DNA from: an uncultured Anaerolineae bacterium
GTDB taxonomy: Bacteria > Chloroflexota > Anaerolineae > Anaerolineales > Villigracilaceae
Assembly: GCA_903822545.1 (NCBI GenBank)
Contig: CAIJPN010000172.1
Location: forward strand, 1 to 64,000
Length of the DNA stretch: 64,000 nucleotides
Direction of reading: 5' to 3'
Below, one piece after another: positions 1 to 8,336 of the stretch (positions are counted from its first letter, which is position 1; each line of letters opens with the position of its first letter). A program made the position numbers and the translations under genes. The notes beneath the pieces are model-generated. The model was given only the letters and a program-made list of their open reading frames with translations. It was not told the origin of the DNA and made no database searches.

Positions 1-1
1 A

Positions 2-400
2 GAATTTGTCCGCGAGCGCGAAAAATGGGTCGTGCTTCCCACATCAGAAACACTTGAAAAACTAAGAAGCGATTTCGCAGGATTGCTCCCATTTTTCATC
101 AACGCCAATTATGGTGATTTCCCCGTCCCAGCCAGCAACAAACAAGAAAAAGTAGAAGAAACCCCCTACTGGCGCAAAATGGCCACCGGAATCCTGGGAT
201 TTATCGGGCTGGTAATCCCCATCTTCTCCCTGCTCAACATCTACATCTTCAACCCCAACATCGTTCCTGAAAAAGCCGACCTGAACACGCTTACAGTAAT
301 CCTGATAGCCTGGTTCTTACTGACTTTCGATAGCATTTTCAAAGTCGGCATCATCGAATCTTTCACAAAACTCGTTCAAACTGCGCGCCAACTGAAATAA
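2..400 (+). CDS. C-terminal part of a membrane protein (5' end outside window)
   Basis: The frame is open from the left edge with no stop, so the GTG at 32 is probably internal and the gene starts upstream. About 132 residues are visible. Two hydrophobic segments, encoded near 178-255 and 283-352, are separated by a short polar stretch with acidic residues, and a short Lys/Arg-containing tail follows. The part before the helices is soluble and charged. I recognise no family. The next gene starts about 125 bases further on the same strand, so co-transcription is possible but not shown. Confidence 0.55.
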   Translation, partial: EFVREREKWVVLPTSETLEKLRSDFAGLLPFFINANYGDFPVPASNKQEKVEETPYWRKMATGILGFIGLVIPIFSLLNIYIFNPNIVPEKADLNTLTVILIAWFLLTFDSIFKVGIIESFTKLVQTARQLK

Positions 401-525
401 CACACCAAAACAGTTCCACCTGCGGGGAAAGGCCAGGATCATTGGTTTGGTTGTACAATAAATATGGTTGGCAGGCGCTTGTAACGCCTGCCAACCTGGA
501 AAACCAACCCAAAGAGACCAATCCC

Positions 526-1794
526 ATGAAAATCTCACCCAAACGAGCGATCGTCATCATCTGGGGGGCCAGCGCATCACTATCCATCATCCTGTTGCTG
601 CAATATCTCATCGCCCCCAGCCCGCGCGTCGAACCCTGGGTGGCGGTCGTCACCTTCCCTGTATCCATGATACTGTGGATCATCTACTGGCGCGGCGGAG
701 ACTATGCCCGCTACCTGAACGTAATCTTCGCAACCCTGATGACCACCTTCATCGTCCCCTTAGGTGACCTGGGCAATCACCACCTGCTGCCACTCTTTAT
801 CATCGTCCCGCCCGTCATTGCCCTCATCTTCGCCGATGCCACCTGGATCTTCATCAGCAGCCTGCTCACCTGGGCCATCCTCATCTACCGCACCGGCGCA
901 AACGGCCTATACTTTGACCCCGAGGCCTTTGGAGCCTACCTCGTCGCCACCCTCGGGCTCATCCTGGCGCGCGCCCTGGCAGACGCCGCCCAACGTGAAG
1001 CCGAAGAAAATGCCCGCCTGGCCCACCAACAAGCCGACGAAATCCGCAAACTGAACGCCAGCCTGGAAGAACGTGTAACCGAACGCACCTCCCAACTCGA
1101 AACTGCCAACAAAGAACTGGAATCCTTCGCCTACAGCGTTTCACACGACCTGCGCGCCCCGCTGCGCGCCATCAGCGGCTTCACCCGCATCATCCTCCAA
1201 GATTACGCCCCCAACCTGCCCGCCGAAGGCACCAGCTACATCCAGCGGGTCAACGAAAGCGCCCTCAAAATGAACAGCCTCATCGATGACCTGCTAACCT
1301 TCTCGCGCACCACACGCCAGCCGCTCCACAAACAACCCATCCCCATCGGCGAACTGGCCCGGCTGGTCTTCAACGAACTGCGCCAATCCCAACCCGATGA
1401 CCGTCAAATCGAACTCACCATCGCCGAAATGCCCCAACCCGAAGCTGACCTGGCCCTGCTCAAACAGGCCCTGGCCAACATCATCGGCAACGCCATCAAA
1501 TACACCCGCCCCCGCCCCAATGCCCGCATCGAAATCGGCAGCCAGCTGAAAAACACCCAAAACATCTACCACATCAAAGACAACGGCATCGGCCTGGATA
1601 TGAAACACGCCGGCCGCATCTTCGAAGTCTTCCAGCGCCTGCACACCGAGGAAGAATACGAAGGCAGCGGCATCGGCCTCGCCATCGTCCAGCGCATCAT
1701 CCAGCGGCACGGCGGGCGCATCTGGGTAGAAAGCGCCCCCAACCAAGGCGCTACTTTCTACTTCACCCTCAGCGAAGAAGAAAAACCAGCATGA
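526..1794 (+). CDS. Membrane-anchored sensor histidine kinase
   Basis: Predicted 422 residues. About six hydrophobic segments fill the first 150 residues and form the likely sensing region. A coiled coil follows, then a HisKA domain with the phospho-acceptor His about residue 207 (SHDLRAPLR) and a HATPase_c domain with an N-box (NIIGNAIK), G1 (DNGIGLDM) and G2 (GSGIGLAIV). The frame is open back to 442, but ATG 526 is preferred because it begins just before the first membrane helix. The SYSVSHDLRAPLR core is of the kind found in phytochrome-like kinases. The stop overlaps the start of the next gene by 4 bases (ATGA), so the two are translationally coupled. No response regulator is adjacent; the signal is unknown. 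Confidence 0.85.
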   Translation: MKISPKRAIVIIWGASASLSIILLLQYLIAPSPRVEPWVAVVTFPVSMILWIIYWRGGDYARYLNVIFATLMTTFIVPLGDLGNHHLLPLFIIVPPVIALIFADATWIFISSLLTWAILIYRTGANGLYFDPEAFGAYLVATLGLILARALADAAQREAEENARLAHQQADEIRKLNASLEERVTERTSQLETANKELESFAYSVSHDLRAPLRAISGFTRIILQDYAPNLPAEGTSYIQRVNESALKMNSLIDDLLTFSRTTRQPLHKQPIPIGELARLVFNELRQSQPDDRQIELTIAEMPQPEADLALLKQALANIIGNAIKYTRPRPNARIEIGSQLKNTQNIYHIKDNGIGLDMKHAGRIFEVFQRLHTEEEYEGSGIGLAIVQRIIQRHGGRIWVESAPNQGATFYFTLSEEEKPA

Positions 1795-2612
1795 AAAATA
1801 ATTGGAAAATTCTCAACCTCCTTAGCCTGCTCCTAACCATCAGCCTGGTCGCCTGCTCCCAGCCAGTGCCAGCGCAACCGACCGCCCCGCCGCCTGCCAC
1901 CGTACCCCCAACCGAAACCGCCCCGCAACTCCCAACCCCCACCATCGAACCATCACCCACACCTGTCCCCCCCACCCAAACAGACACCCCGGCCCCAACC
2001 AAAACCGCCACCCCGCTCCCAACCGACACCCCCACAGCCAGCCCCGTTCCCACCTACACCATCCTGCGCGGAACCATCAACGTGGAACGCGCCAGTTGCC
2101 GTTACGGCCCCGGTAGTATCTACCTGTATCTCTACGGCCTGATCCAGGGCGCAAACCAGGATGTCATCGGACGCACCGACAGCGGCAAATGGCTGCTGAC
2201 CAAATCGCGCGGCGACAACAAAACCTGTTGGATCAAAAGCGACTACCTGATCCTGAACGGTGATATGCAAAGCCTCGAGATCGTCTATCCAGATAAATAC
2301 ACCATCCCCCCATCCAACCAGGGCTACAAAAAACCCTGGGATGTCGTCGCCATCCGCAGTGGCAGCAGCGTCACCATCACCTGGAAGAGCGAGGCCCTGC
2401 GCCCCGGCGATGAAGAAGACGCCAACATGCTCATCTATGTCATCGAAACCTGGATCTGCCAGGCCGGGCAGTTGACTTTCAACCCCATTGGCACCAACCT
2501 GGCCCAGGTCACCGTGACCGACGAACCCGGCTGCGCACAACCCTCGCATGGACGCATCTACTTCCAGGAAAAACACGGCTATACCGGCCCCAGCGAAATC
2601 CCCTGGCCGTAA
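1791..2612 (+). CDS. Lipoprotein with Pro/Thr linker and SH3-like domain
   Basis: Predicted 273 residues. The N-terminus is a lipoprotein signal with lipobox LVAC and Cys22 as the lipidated residue. A Pro/Thr-rich linker (about residues 23-85) leads to a bacterial SH3-like domain (about 88-150) and a C-terminal beta-rich part. It should sit on the outer face of the cytoplasmic membrane and reach into the wall. It starts inside the last codons of the histidine kinase gene, so it may be an accessory or sensor partner of that kinase; this is inference from the overlap only. Confidence 0.7.
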   Translation: MKNNWKILNLLSLLLTISLVACSQPVPAQPTAPPPATVPPTETAPQLPTPTIEPSPTPVPPTQTDTPAPTKTATPLPTDTPTASPVPTYTILRGTINVERASCRYGPGSIYLYLYGLIQGANQDVIGRTDSGKWLLTKSRGDNKTCWIKSDYLILNGDMQSLEIVYPDKYTIPPSNQGYKKPWDVVAIRSGSSVTITWKSEALRPGDEEDANMLIYVIETWICQAGQLTFNPIGTNLAQVTVTDEPGCAQPSHGRIYFQEKHGYTGPSEIPWP

Positions 2613-2687
2613 AAAACAGCCAGGGCGCAGAACCCCAGGTTACACAGTCAGCCACCGGGCCACCTGCGCAGAGATTCCCAAACAATA

Positions 2688-2716
2688 TTGTAAGGTTTGG
2701 ATACTGCCTGTATAAT
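2688..2716 (+). promoter_or_regulatory. Sigma70-type promoter for the 2782 gene
   Basis: TTGTAA at 2688-2693 and a consensus TATAAT at 2711-2716 are separated by 17 bases. The pair lies 66 bases before the GTG start at 2782 and in the only gap upstream of it. Confidence 0.6.
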
Positions 2717-2781
2717 ACCGCTATACGCCGCCAGCAAAGAAAACAAAACTTATCCAAATTACCTGATAAAGGCACCCCGCA

Positions 2782-3210
2782 GTGAAAACCCAAACCTATC
2801 TCGCAAAATTTGGCATCCAGGTGCTTTCCATCCTGTCCATGGGCTTACTGGGCGGGCTGATGGCCTTCCTGCTGGCCCAAGTTACCGGACGCCTAGGTAT
2901 TTTCCTGGCCCCCGGCTTTCATTTTCAAATAGTGGAGCGTTTTTTTTGCCCACCAGGCATAACCTCGCTGTCAGCCAATCATACCCAGATAATCGCCACA
3001 TCATTATCAGCAGCAGCCAACACCGCTGTCGCCACCTGCGTCAGCCCAGATGGCTTGGTAATGCCCGGCCTGGAGCGAGAAGCCACCAACGCTGTGATCA
3101 ACCTGTATTTTGCGCTCTTTTTCGTGCCATTTTTTATCCCCGGCTCTTACCTGATGTGGCGACTACTCAACAGGCTTTACCACATGCTCATGGAAGAGTC
3201 AGACGAATAA
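2782..3210 (+). CDS. Small membrane protein, unknown function
   Basis: Predicted 142 residues from a GTG start. One hydrophobic helix lies near residues 10-34 and a second near 108-128. The loop between them (about 75 residues) carries three cysteines and many Ser/Thr/Ala, and could be extracytoplasmic. The C-terminus is charged. It has its own promoter (2688-2716) and is followed at once by a strong terminator, so it is probably monocistronic. I do not recognise a family. Confidence 0.6.
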   Translation: MKTQTYLAKFGIQVLSILSMGLLGGLMAFLLAQVTGRLGIFLAPGFHFQIVERFFCPPGITSLSANHTQIIATSLSAAANTAVATCVSPDGLVMPGLEREATNAVINLYFALFFVPFFIPGSYLMWRLLNRLYHMLMEESDE

Positions 3211-3215
3211 CCAGC

Positions 3216-3245
3216 GCCCATCCCGCGCGGGATGGGCTTTTTTTT
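3216..3245 (+). terminator. Rho-independent terminator
   Basis: A perfect palindrome with arms GCCCATCCCGC / GCGGGATGGGC (3216-3237) is followed directly by eight T residues. It lies between the stop at 3210 and the next start at 3257. Confidence 0.9.
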
Positions 3246-3256
3246 GCCAAAAAATT

Positions 3257-3967
3257 ATGAACATCATCCATTCCGATCCTTCCATCATCGTCATCAATAA
3301 ACCCGCCGGGCTGCCCGTTTTGCCCGATGGCTGGGAGCCAGGCGCCCCCTATTTGTTGAAAATGCTCGAGATGCAGTTTGCCAGCCCCACGGTGGGCACC
3401 GGCCAGGGAATATGGGTTGTCCATCGCCTGGATAAAATCACCTCGGGGGTAATGGTGTTCGCCCTGAACGCTGATGCTCATCGCTCGCTCAGTTTGCAAT
3501 TTGAACATCACGAAACCCACAAGGTGTATCACGCGCTGGTGCAGGGCAACCCCAAATGGGATGAGCACACTGCCAGACACCCGCTGCGGGTGAATGTGGG
3601 CCACAAACATCGCACCGCCATTGATCATAATAAGGGCAAACCATCTGTGACACATTTTCGCGTGCTGGAGCGTTTTGCCAGCGCCGCACTGGTGGAAGCC
3701 ACCCCCGAAACGGGACGAACTCACCAGGTGCGGGCGCACGCATCAGCATTGGGCTACCCCCTTTTGGCCGATATACTATACGGGGCGGATAAATCCGCAG
3801 TGATACAACGCCCAGCGTTGCATGCTTTCTCTTTGCAATTTAAACATCCAGCCTCCGGTGAAATCGTCGATTTCCAGGCTCCCTACCCCGCTGATTTTTC
3901 GGCAGCGCTGAGATCGCTAAAAACACCTGCCCGAAATCTCCCGATTTCGGACTCCAACGTTTCCTGA
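3257..3967 (+). CDS. RluA-family pseudouridine synthase
   Basis: Predicted 236 residues. It contains the family signature HRLDKITSG, with the catalytic Asp at about residue 59, and the later segment GRTHQVRAH typical of RluA enzymes. It would isomerise uridine to pseudouridine in rRNA or tRNA. There is no N-terminal S4 RNA-binding domain, so it is the short form, closer in length to RluA/TruC than to RluC/RluD. The precise target cannot be read from the sequence. It sits alone behind a terminator. Confidence 0.88.
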   Translation: MNIIHSDPSIIVINKPAGLPVLPDGWEPGAPYLLKMLEMQFASPTVGTGQGIWVVHRLDKITSGVMVFALNADAHRSLSLQFEHHETHKVYHALVQGNPKWDEHTARHPLRVNVGHKHRTAIDHNKGKPSVTHFRVLERFASAALVEATPETGRTHQVRAHASALGYPLLADILYGADKSAVIQRPALHAFSLQFKHPASGEIVDFQAPYPADFSAALRSLKTPARNLPISDSNVS

Positions 3968-4019
3968 CGTTGGAATTGGGATGTTTACGGATTGTTGAAT
4001 TCATGGTATTTTTGCGCCC

Positions 4020-4853
4020 ATGGCTCCCGAAATTCCCACCCTACACATAGTTCCCCTGCCTTCGTTGATCTTACACGAAGACCACGACCGCCAGCGCACC
4101 CTGCCACTGGTGGACAAGCTGCGCGCCCAGGGCATTTTGCGCAATCCGCCCATTGTGATGCCGCTGCTAGACGGCACTGGCCGCTACATGGTGCTGGATG
4201 GCGCAAACCGTGTTACCAGCCTGCAAGAGATGGATTTCCCGCATGTGGTGGCCCAGGTAGTGCTGCCTGACGACCCCAATGTGGTGCTGGAAGTCTGGAA
4301 TCACGTTGTCTGGGGCATGAATCAGAGTGACCTGCTGGCCAACATCCACGAAGTGCCAGGGCTGAAGCTGATGTCCATTAAAAAAGGATCCACCAAACGC
4401 AAAGAATTATTGGAATGTATGCCGGTCGAAATCCAACTGGCAGATGAGACCCGCTACCTGACCTGCACCACCCGCGAGGGCATGCGCCTGGCGGCTTACC
4501 TGCATGGGATCGTGGATAGCTACAAAGATAAATCCTTCCTAGACCGCACCAGCCATACCGATGTATCGTTTTTCAAAGAGATCCACGCCGATCTGACGGC
4601 CCTGTTCGTTTTCCCCAAGTTCGATGTCAAAATGGTGCTCGACCTGGCATCTAAAGGCTCGATGCTGCCAACCGGCATCACCCGCTTCACCGCTTCGCCG
4701 CGCGCCCTGCACCTGAACTATCCGTTACACGAACTTTCCAGCGCCAAACCAATTGAGTACAAAGAAAACTACCTGCAACGCTGGATACAAGATCGCATCA
4801 AAAAGAAAAACGTGCGCTATTACGCCGAAGCCACCTTCCTTTTCGATGAATAG
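4020..4853 (+). CDS. ParB/SerK (SbnI)-like protein, possible free-serine kinase
   Basis: Predicted 277 residues. The N-terminal 90 residues resemble the ParB/sulfiredoxin fold: a HE..DHDR motif with Glu20, a segment on binding partners at 40-50, and DGANR at 60-64 in place of the usual G.HR box. The remainder has no DNA-binding helix-turn-helix. This layout resembles the SerK/SbnI group, in which a ParB-like fold phosphorylates free L-serine. There is no parA, plasmid or origin context to suggest segregation. The fold call is fairly sure; the serine-kinase function is inference. Confidence 0.5.
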   Translation: MAPEIPTLHIVPLPSLILHEDHDRQRTLPLVDKLRAQGILRNPPIVMPLLDGTGRYMVLDGANRVTSLQEMDFPHVVAQVVLPDDPNVVLEVWNHVVWGMNQSDLLANIHEVPGLKLMSIKKGSTKRKELLECMPVEIQLADETRYLTCTTREGMRLAAYLHGIVDSYKDKSFLDRTSHTDVSFFKEIHADLTALFVFPKFDVKMVLDLASKGSMLPTGITRFTASPRALHLNYPLHELSSAKPIEYKENYLQRWIQDRIKKKNVRYYAEATFLFDE

Positions 4854-4855
4854 CC

Positions 4856-4883
4856 GTAAAACAAATCTATAGATTTGTTTTAC
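4856..4883. repeat. Perfect 28-bp palindrome
   Basis: Two 14-base arms, GTAAAACAAATCTA and its exact complement, meet without a spacer between two plus-strand genes. The core CAAATCTAT/ATAGATTTG recurs at 12107-12129. It may act as a weak terminator for the gene ending at 4853 or as a protein-binding site. Confidence 0.75.
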
Positions 4884-4898
4884 ACACGAAAGCCCCCC

Positions 4899-5267
4899 AT
4901 GCCCGACGACTTTTTCTTCTTCCCCGAACTCAACCCCGCCGAGGAGGGCATCGTGCCCGTCCCGCCAGAGCAAATGCGCTTCCTGGAACTGCGCGCCGAG
5001 CCTGTCATCGACGATGGCCCGCTGCGCCTGCGCGTCTATGTAGAAACCACCGCCTTCCAAAAACGCCCCTACATCGAAGTCGCCCTGCTGGATGCCAACG
5101 ACAATGAAATCACCTCCGCAAGCGTCATCGAACCCATCCAGCGCAAAAACGTTTTCACCATGCACGTGCGCGGCGGCCAAAAAAGCGGAAAATTCAGCCT
5201 GCACGCCCGGCTGTACTACCCCGAAGGCCCCGAAAGTGACCAGGCGCACAGCAAATTTGAAATTTAG
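4899..5267 (+). CDS. Conserved-looking small protein, unknown function
   Basis: Predicted 122 residues from ATG 4899. The frame also opens at a TTG (4875), but that codon lies inside the palindrome 4856-4883, so the ATG is preferred. The protein is acidic at the N-terminus (DDFFFFPELNPAEEG) and has an alternating beta-strand pattern through the rest, with no signal peptide or membrane helix. I recognise no family. Its frame ends 4 bases before the next start, which suggests an operon with the M23 peptidase gene. Confidence 0.6.
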   Translation: MPDDFFFFPELNPAEEGIVPVPPEQMRFLELRAEPVIDDGPLRLRVYVETTAFQKRPYIEVALLDANDNEITSASVIEPIQRKNVFTMHVRGGQKSGKFSLHARLYYPEGPESDQAHSKFEI

Positions 5268-5270
5268 CCT

Positions 5271-6164
5271 GTGATACCAGCCTATCGAACCGCCAAGTTC
5301 GCCAGGAACGCAAAGAAAGTCTTAAATCTTAGCATCCTTCGCGCACTTCGCGGTTTATTTTTCTTCTGGTTAATCGGGATTTTTCTCTTAGCCCTGGCAG
5401 CCTGCGCAAGCCCCCAGCATTCCCCAACACCCCAACCTGCCCCAACCGAACACACCGCCCTGCCGCCTGCCACGCAGACCATCAAACCTCCCCCCACCCT
5501 GGAAGTCCTCCCCACCCCCGTCTTGAGCGAAATCAAAGGGCCAGAAACCGAAACCCCAACAGCCAGCCCCACCCCCAAACCTTGCCTATCTTCGCCCCTG
5601 GCCGTCCAACCGCTCGACAAAATCAGCGAAATCACCACCCAGCCCTTCAAAATGCCGCGCATCATGCCCAATGGCAGCTACAAAGATGATGCCCATCACG
5701 GTGTCGATCTTGGCTACTACACCCGCGACAAAAAACTCTTCACCGGCACCCCCGTCCTGGCCGCGCTGAATGGAGTCATCGCCGCCATCATCCACAACCG
5801 CCCGCCCTACGGCAACATGCTGATGATCGAAACGCCCCACAGCCAGATTCCCCAGCCGCTGCGCGAAAAAATCCCGGCCGAACACTCACTCTACAGCGTG
5901 TACGGCCACCTGCAAAACCTGCAACCACTCGCCCCTGGCGATGCAGTCACCTGCGGACAACAAATCGCCGAAACCGGCCTGACCGGCTTCACCAGCGGCC
6001 CGCACCTGCACTTCGAGACGCGTCACGGCCCCGCCGGGCAGAGCTTTGACTCGATTGCCTACTACCGCGCCGATGCCACCAAACCAGAACTCGCCAACTA
6101 CGAACGCTGGCGCATGAGCGGGGAATTTGTACTCTTCAACCCAATGGAACTGCTGGCCCCCTAA
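5271..6164 (+). CDS. M23 (LytM-type) peptidase lipoprotein
   Basis: Predicted 297 residues from GTG 5271. A lipobox LAAC gives Cys45, followed by a Pro/Thr linker (about 50-110) and an M23 metallopeptidase domain. Zinc ligands are visible: HHGVD (the H...D motif) and the HLH of SGPHLHFE near the C-terminus. It should cleave peptidoglycan cross-links or act as a regulator outside the membrane. No Shine-Dalgarno precedes the GTG, and the first 35 codons coincide with a dispersed repeat (5283-5354). No alternative ATG/GTG/TTG exists between the repeat and the lipobox, so the start is uncertain. Confidence 0.82.
   Translation: MIPAYRTAKFARNAKKVLNLSILRALRGLFFFWLIGIFLLALAACASPQHSPTPQPAPTEHTALPPATQTIKPPPTLEVLPTPVLSEIKGPETETPTASPTPKPCLSSPLAVQPLDKISEITTQPFKMPRIMPNGSYKDDAHHGVDLGYYTRDKKLFTGTPVLAALNGVIAAIIHNRPPYGNMLMIETPHSQIPQPLREKIPAEHSLYSVYGHLQNLQPLAPGDAVTCGQQIAETGLTGFTSGPHLHFETRHGPAGQSFDSIAYYRADATKPELANYERWRMSGEFVLFNPMELLAP
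5283..5354 (+). repeat. Dispersed repeat, copy 1 (inside M23 signal peptide)
   Basis: It starts with TATCGAACCGCCA, contains AACGCAAAG and ends CTTCGCGGTT. The same words occur in inverted orientation at 6221-6287, so two copies flank the M23 gene. Confidence 0.6.
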
Positions 6165-6220
6165 ATTACCAGGATGGGAAAATCATCAACGCAAAGTCGT
6201 TTGATAGCTTGATCCAGGAA

Positions 6221-6287
6221 AAAATCGCAAAGAACGCAAAGTTTTTACAATTTTCTTGGCATTCTTCGCGGCCCTGGCGGTTCGATA
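6221..6287 (-). repeat. Dispersed repeat, copy 2 (inverted relative to 5283-5354)
   Basis: Read on the minus strand it begins TATCGAACCGCCA and ends near CTTTGCGTTCTTTGCGAT. It occupies most of the gap between 6164 and 6363. Confidence 0.6.
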
Positions 6288-6362
6288 TTGAGACTTTGTG
6301 AAAGCCTTATCCGACACGCAAAAGTCATCATCCCCAGCCTGTTTTACAGGTAAAATAACTCC

Positions 6363-8336
6363 GTGACTGAGATTCCCGAAAGCCCCGCCCCCAGCGCACC
6401 GCCCAAAAACCGCCGGCCCATCATCCAGGCCATCGCCAGCCTGATGGGGCTGCTCTCTGCCATCGCGCTGGGACTCATCATCTGGCTGACCAACCCCGTT
6501 CCCAAAGTCATCGAAATCATCGTCGCCACCCACACCGTTACACCCACCTTCACCCCCAGCCCCACACAGACACCCACCATCACACCCTCGCCTACCATCA
6601 CACCCTCGCCGACTTTTACCCTGACACCCACCAACACCCTCACCCCCACCCTGACGCGCACGCCCACCAACACGCCCACCAACACCCCGCTCCCGGCAGG
6701 ATCCATCCCCGCTTATGTGCTCTCCCTCAACGACAGCGGATACCAGCACCTGTTCATCTACGCCCCCTCTGCGCTTAACCCACTGCGCCTGACCACCGGG
6801 CAATGGGATGACGTTTCACCCTCCTTCAGCCCCGATGGCACAAAAATCGCCTTCTCGTCCAACCGCAACAACTACTGGGACATCTACATCCTCGACCTGA
6901 AAACCGCCACCGTCAGCCGCTTTACCGACACCCGCGAATACGATGGCAACCCATCCTGGTCACCTGACAGCCAATGGATCATCTTTGAAACCTACCTCGA
7001 CCAGAATCTCGAAATCGTCATCCGCGCCGCTGCCAGCACCTCCGACCAGCCCTTCATCCGCCTGACGAACAACCCGGCCGTAGACCAGCAGCCCGTCTGG
7101 TCGCCGCAAGGACGCACCATCGCCTTCTCGTCCAACCGCAGCGGCGATGATGAAATCTGGCTTGCCAATCTCGACCAGACCGAAGACAAACGCTTCACCA
7201 ACCTCAGCCAGTTACACCACAGCAATGAAACCCGCCCGGCCTGGTCTCAGGATGGCGCCCGCCTGGCCTGGGCTTCCACCAGCAATAGCGAAGGGCCCGG
7301 CATCTACACCTGGAGCGTGAACAAACCCGAAGTCGGCGCAGCCCGCCTCGGGGCAGGCGATTGGCCCATCTGGTCAGACACCAACAGCGAGCTTTCCACC
7401 CGTCTCAGCGATGCCAACAACACCTACATCACCGGCTATACCACCAACAACCTGGTCAGGCTGCCTCCCCAGCCCTTCGATCTGATTCGCGGCCTGGATT
7501 GGCAAAACACCCAGTTAGCCAACCTGCCCTTCGTCTTTGCAGCCAGCAGCCAGTTCCAGCCTACCCCTGCCTGGCAGCCGGTGATAGAAATCTATACCGA
7601 CATCCCCAACGCCCGCAGCGCCATCATCCCCCTGACCGATGTGGACGCCCCACACCCCTTCCTGCACGACGCCCTGAACGAAGCCTACAACGCCCTGCGC
7701 CAGCGCACCAGCGCCGAAACCGGCTGGGACACCCTGGCCAGCCTGCAAGCCGCCTACACCCCGCTCACATCCACCCTCGACCCTGGCCGCACCGAAGATT
7801 GGCTCTACACAGGCCGCGCCTTTGCACTCAACCCATTGCTGCTCAACGCCGGCTGGATGCTCATCACCCGCGAAAGCGCCGAAGACCAGACCACCTGGCG
7901 CGTCTACCTGCGCGCCCTTGCCCAAGATGGCTCAATGGGCGAACCCCTGCGCCACTTGCCCTGGGACATGAACGCCCGCTACAGCCTAGACCCGCGCGCC
8001 TACGAACAGGGCGGCGCGCCCGCCAAAAGCATCCCACCCGGCTACTGGGTCGACTTCACCGAACTGGCGCGCAAATTTGGCTGGCAGCGCATCTCGGCCC
8101 GCACCAACTGGCGCAGCTATTTCAACGGCGCCAACTTCAACCAGTTTATCCAAACCGGCGGCCTGACCTGGCGCGAAGCCATGCTGCAACTCTACCCCAT
8201 CGACCTGCTCGTCACCGAAACACCCGTGCCCACACGCACACCCACCTTCACGCCCACCCCGCGCGGCTACTACTACAAAAGCCCCACCCCCACCATCACC
8301 AACACCCCCACCCCGCGCCCCACCTACACCCCATGA
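6363..8336 (+). CDS. Membrane-anchored PD40/TolB-like beta-propeller protein
   Basis: Predicted 657 residues from GTG 6363. The order is: a short cytoplasmic tail, one membrane helix (about 20-45), a Pro/Thr linker (about 55-115), then repeated PD40/WD40-like blades with motifs such as SFSPDGTKIAFSS, SWSPDSQWIIF and VWSPQGRTIAFSS. A less repetitive C-terminal domain and a second Pro/Thr-rich tail follow. It should be exposed outside the cell membrane as a binding or scaffold protein. Its stop overlaps the next start (ATGA), coupling it to a second M23 peptidase. The ligand is unknown. Confidence 0.75.
   Translation: MTEIPESPAPSAPPKNRRPIIQAIASLMGLLSAIALGLIIWLTNPVPKVIEIIVATHTVTPTFTPSPTQTPTITPSPTITPSPTFTLTPTNTLTPTLTRTPTNTPTNTPLPAGSIPAYVLSLNDSGYQHLFIYAPSALNPLRLTTGQWDDVSPSFSPDGTKIAFSSNRNNYWDIYILDLKTATVSRFTDTREYDGNPSWSPDSQWIIFETYLDQNLEIVIRAAASTSDQPFIRLTNNPAVDQQPVWSPQGRTIAFSSNRSGDDEIWLANLDQTEDKRFTNLSQLHHSNETRPAWSQDGARLAWASTSNSEGPGIYTWSVNKPEVGAARLGAGDWPIWSDTNSELSTRLSDANNTYITGYTTNNLVRLPPQPFDLIRGLDWQNTQLANLPFVFAASSQFQPTPAWQPVIEIYTDIPNARSAIIPLTDVDAPHPFLHDALNEAYNALRQRTSAETGWDTLASLQAAYTPLTSTLDPGRTEDWLYTGRAFALNPLLLNAGWMLITRESAEDQTTWRVYLRALAQDGSMGEPLRHLPWDMNARYSLDPRAYEQGGAPAKSIPPGYWVDFTELARKFGWQRISARTNWRSYFNGANFNQFIQTGGLTWREAMLQLYPIDLLVTETPVPTRTPTFTPTPRGYYYKSPTPTITNTPTPRPTYTP

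Noticed and set aside
1953-2576. Minus-strand frame of about 200 codons opposite the SH3 lipoprotein
   Set aside because: Antisense shadow of a gene with a clear lipobox and domain; composition artefact.
4020-4853. Chromosome-partitioning ParB
   Set aside because: No parA, parS or helix-turn-helix; only the N-terminal fold matches.
6186-6803. Long minus-strand frame opposite the PD40 gene
   Set aside because: Gly/Val-rich antisense of the Pro/Thr linker; no ribosome site and no protein-like pattern.
7361-8332. Upstream extension of the second M23 gene
   Set aside because: His/Arg/Pro-rich out-of-frame reading of the PD40 gene. ATG 8333 with the ATGA overlap is the natural start.
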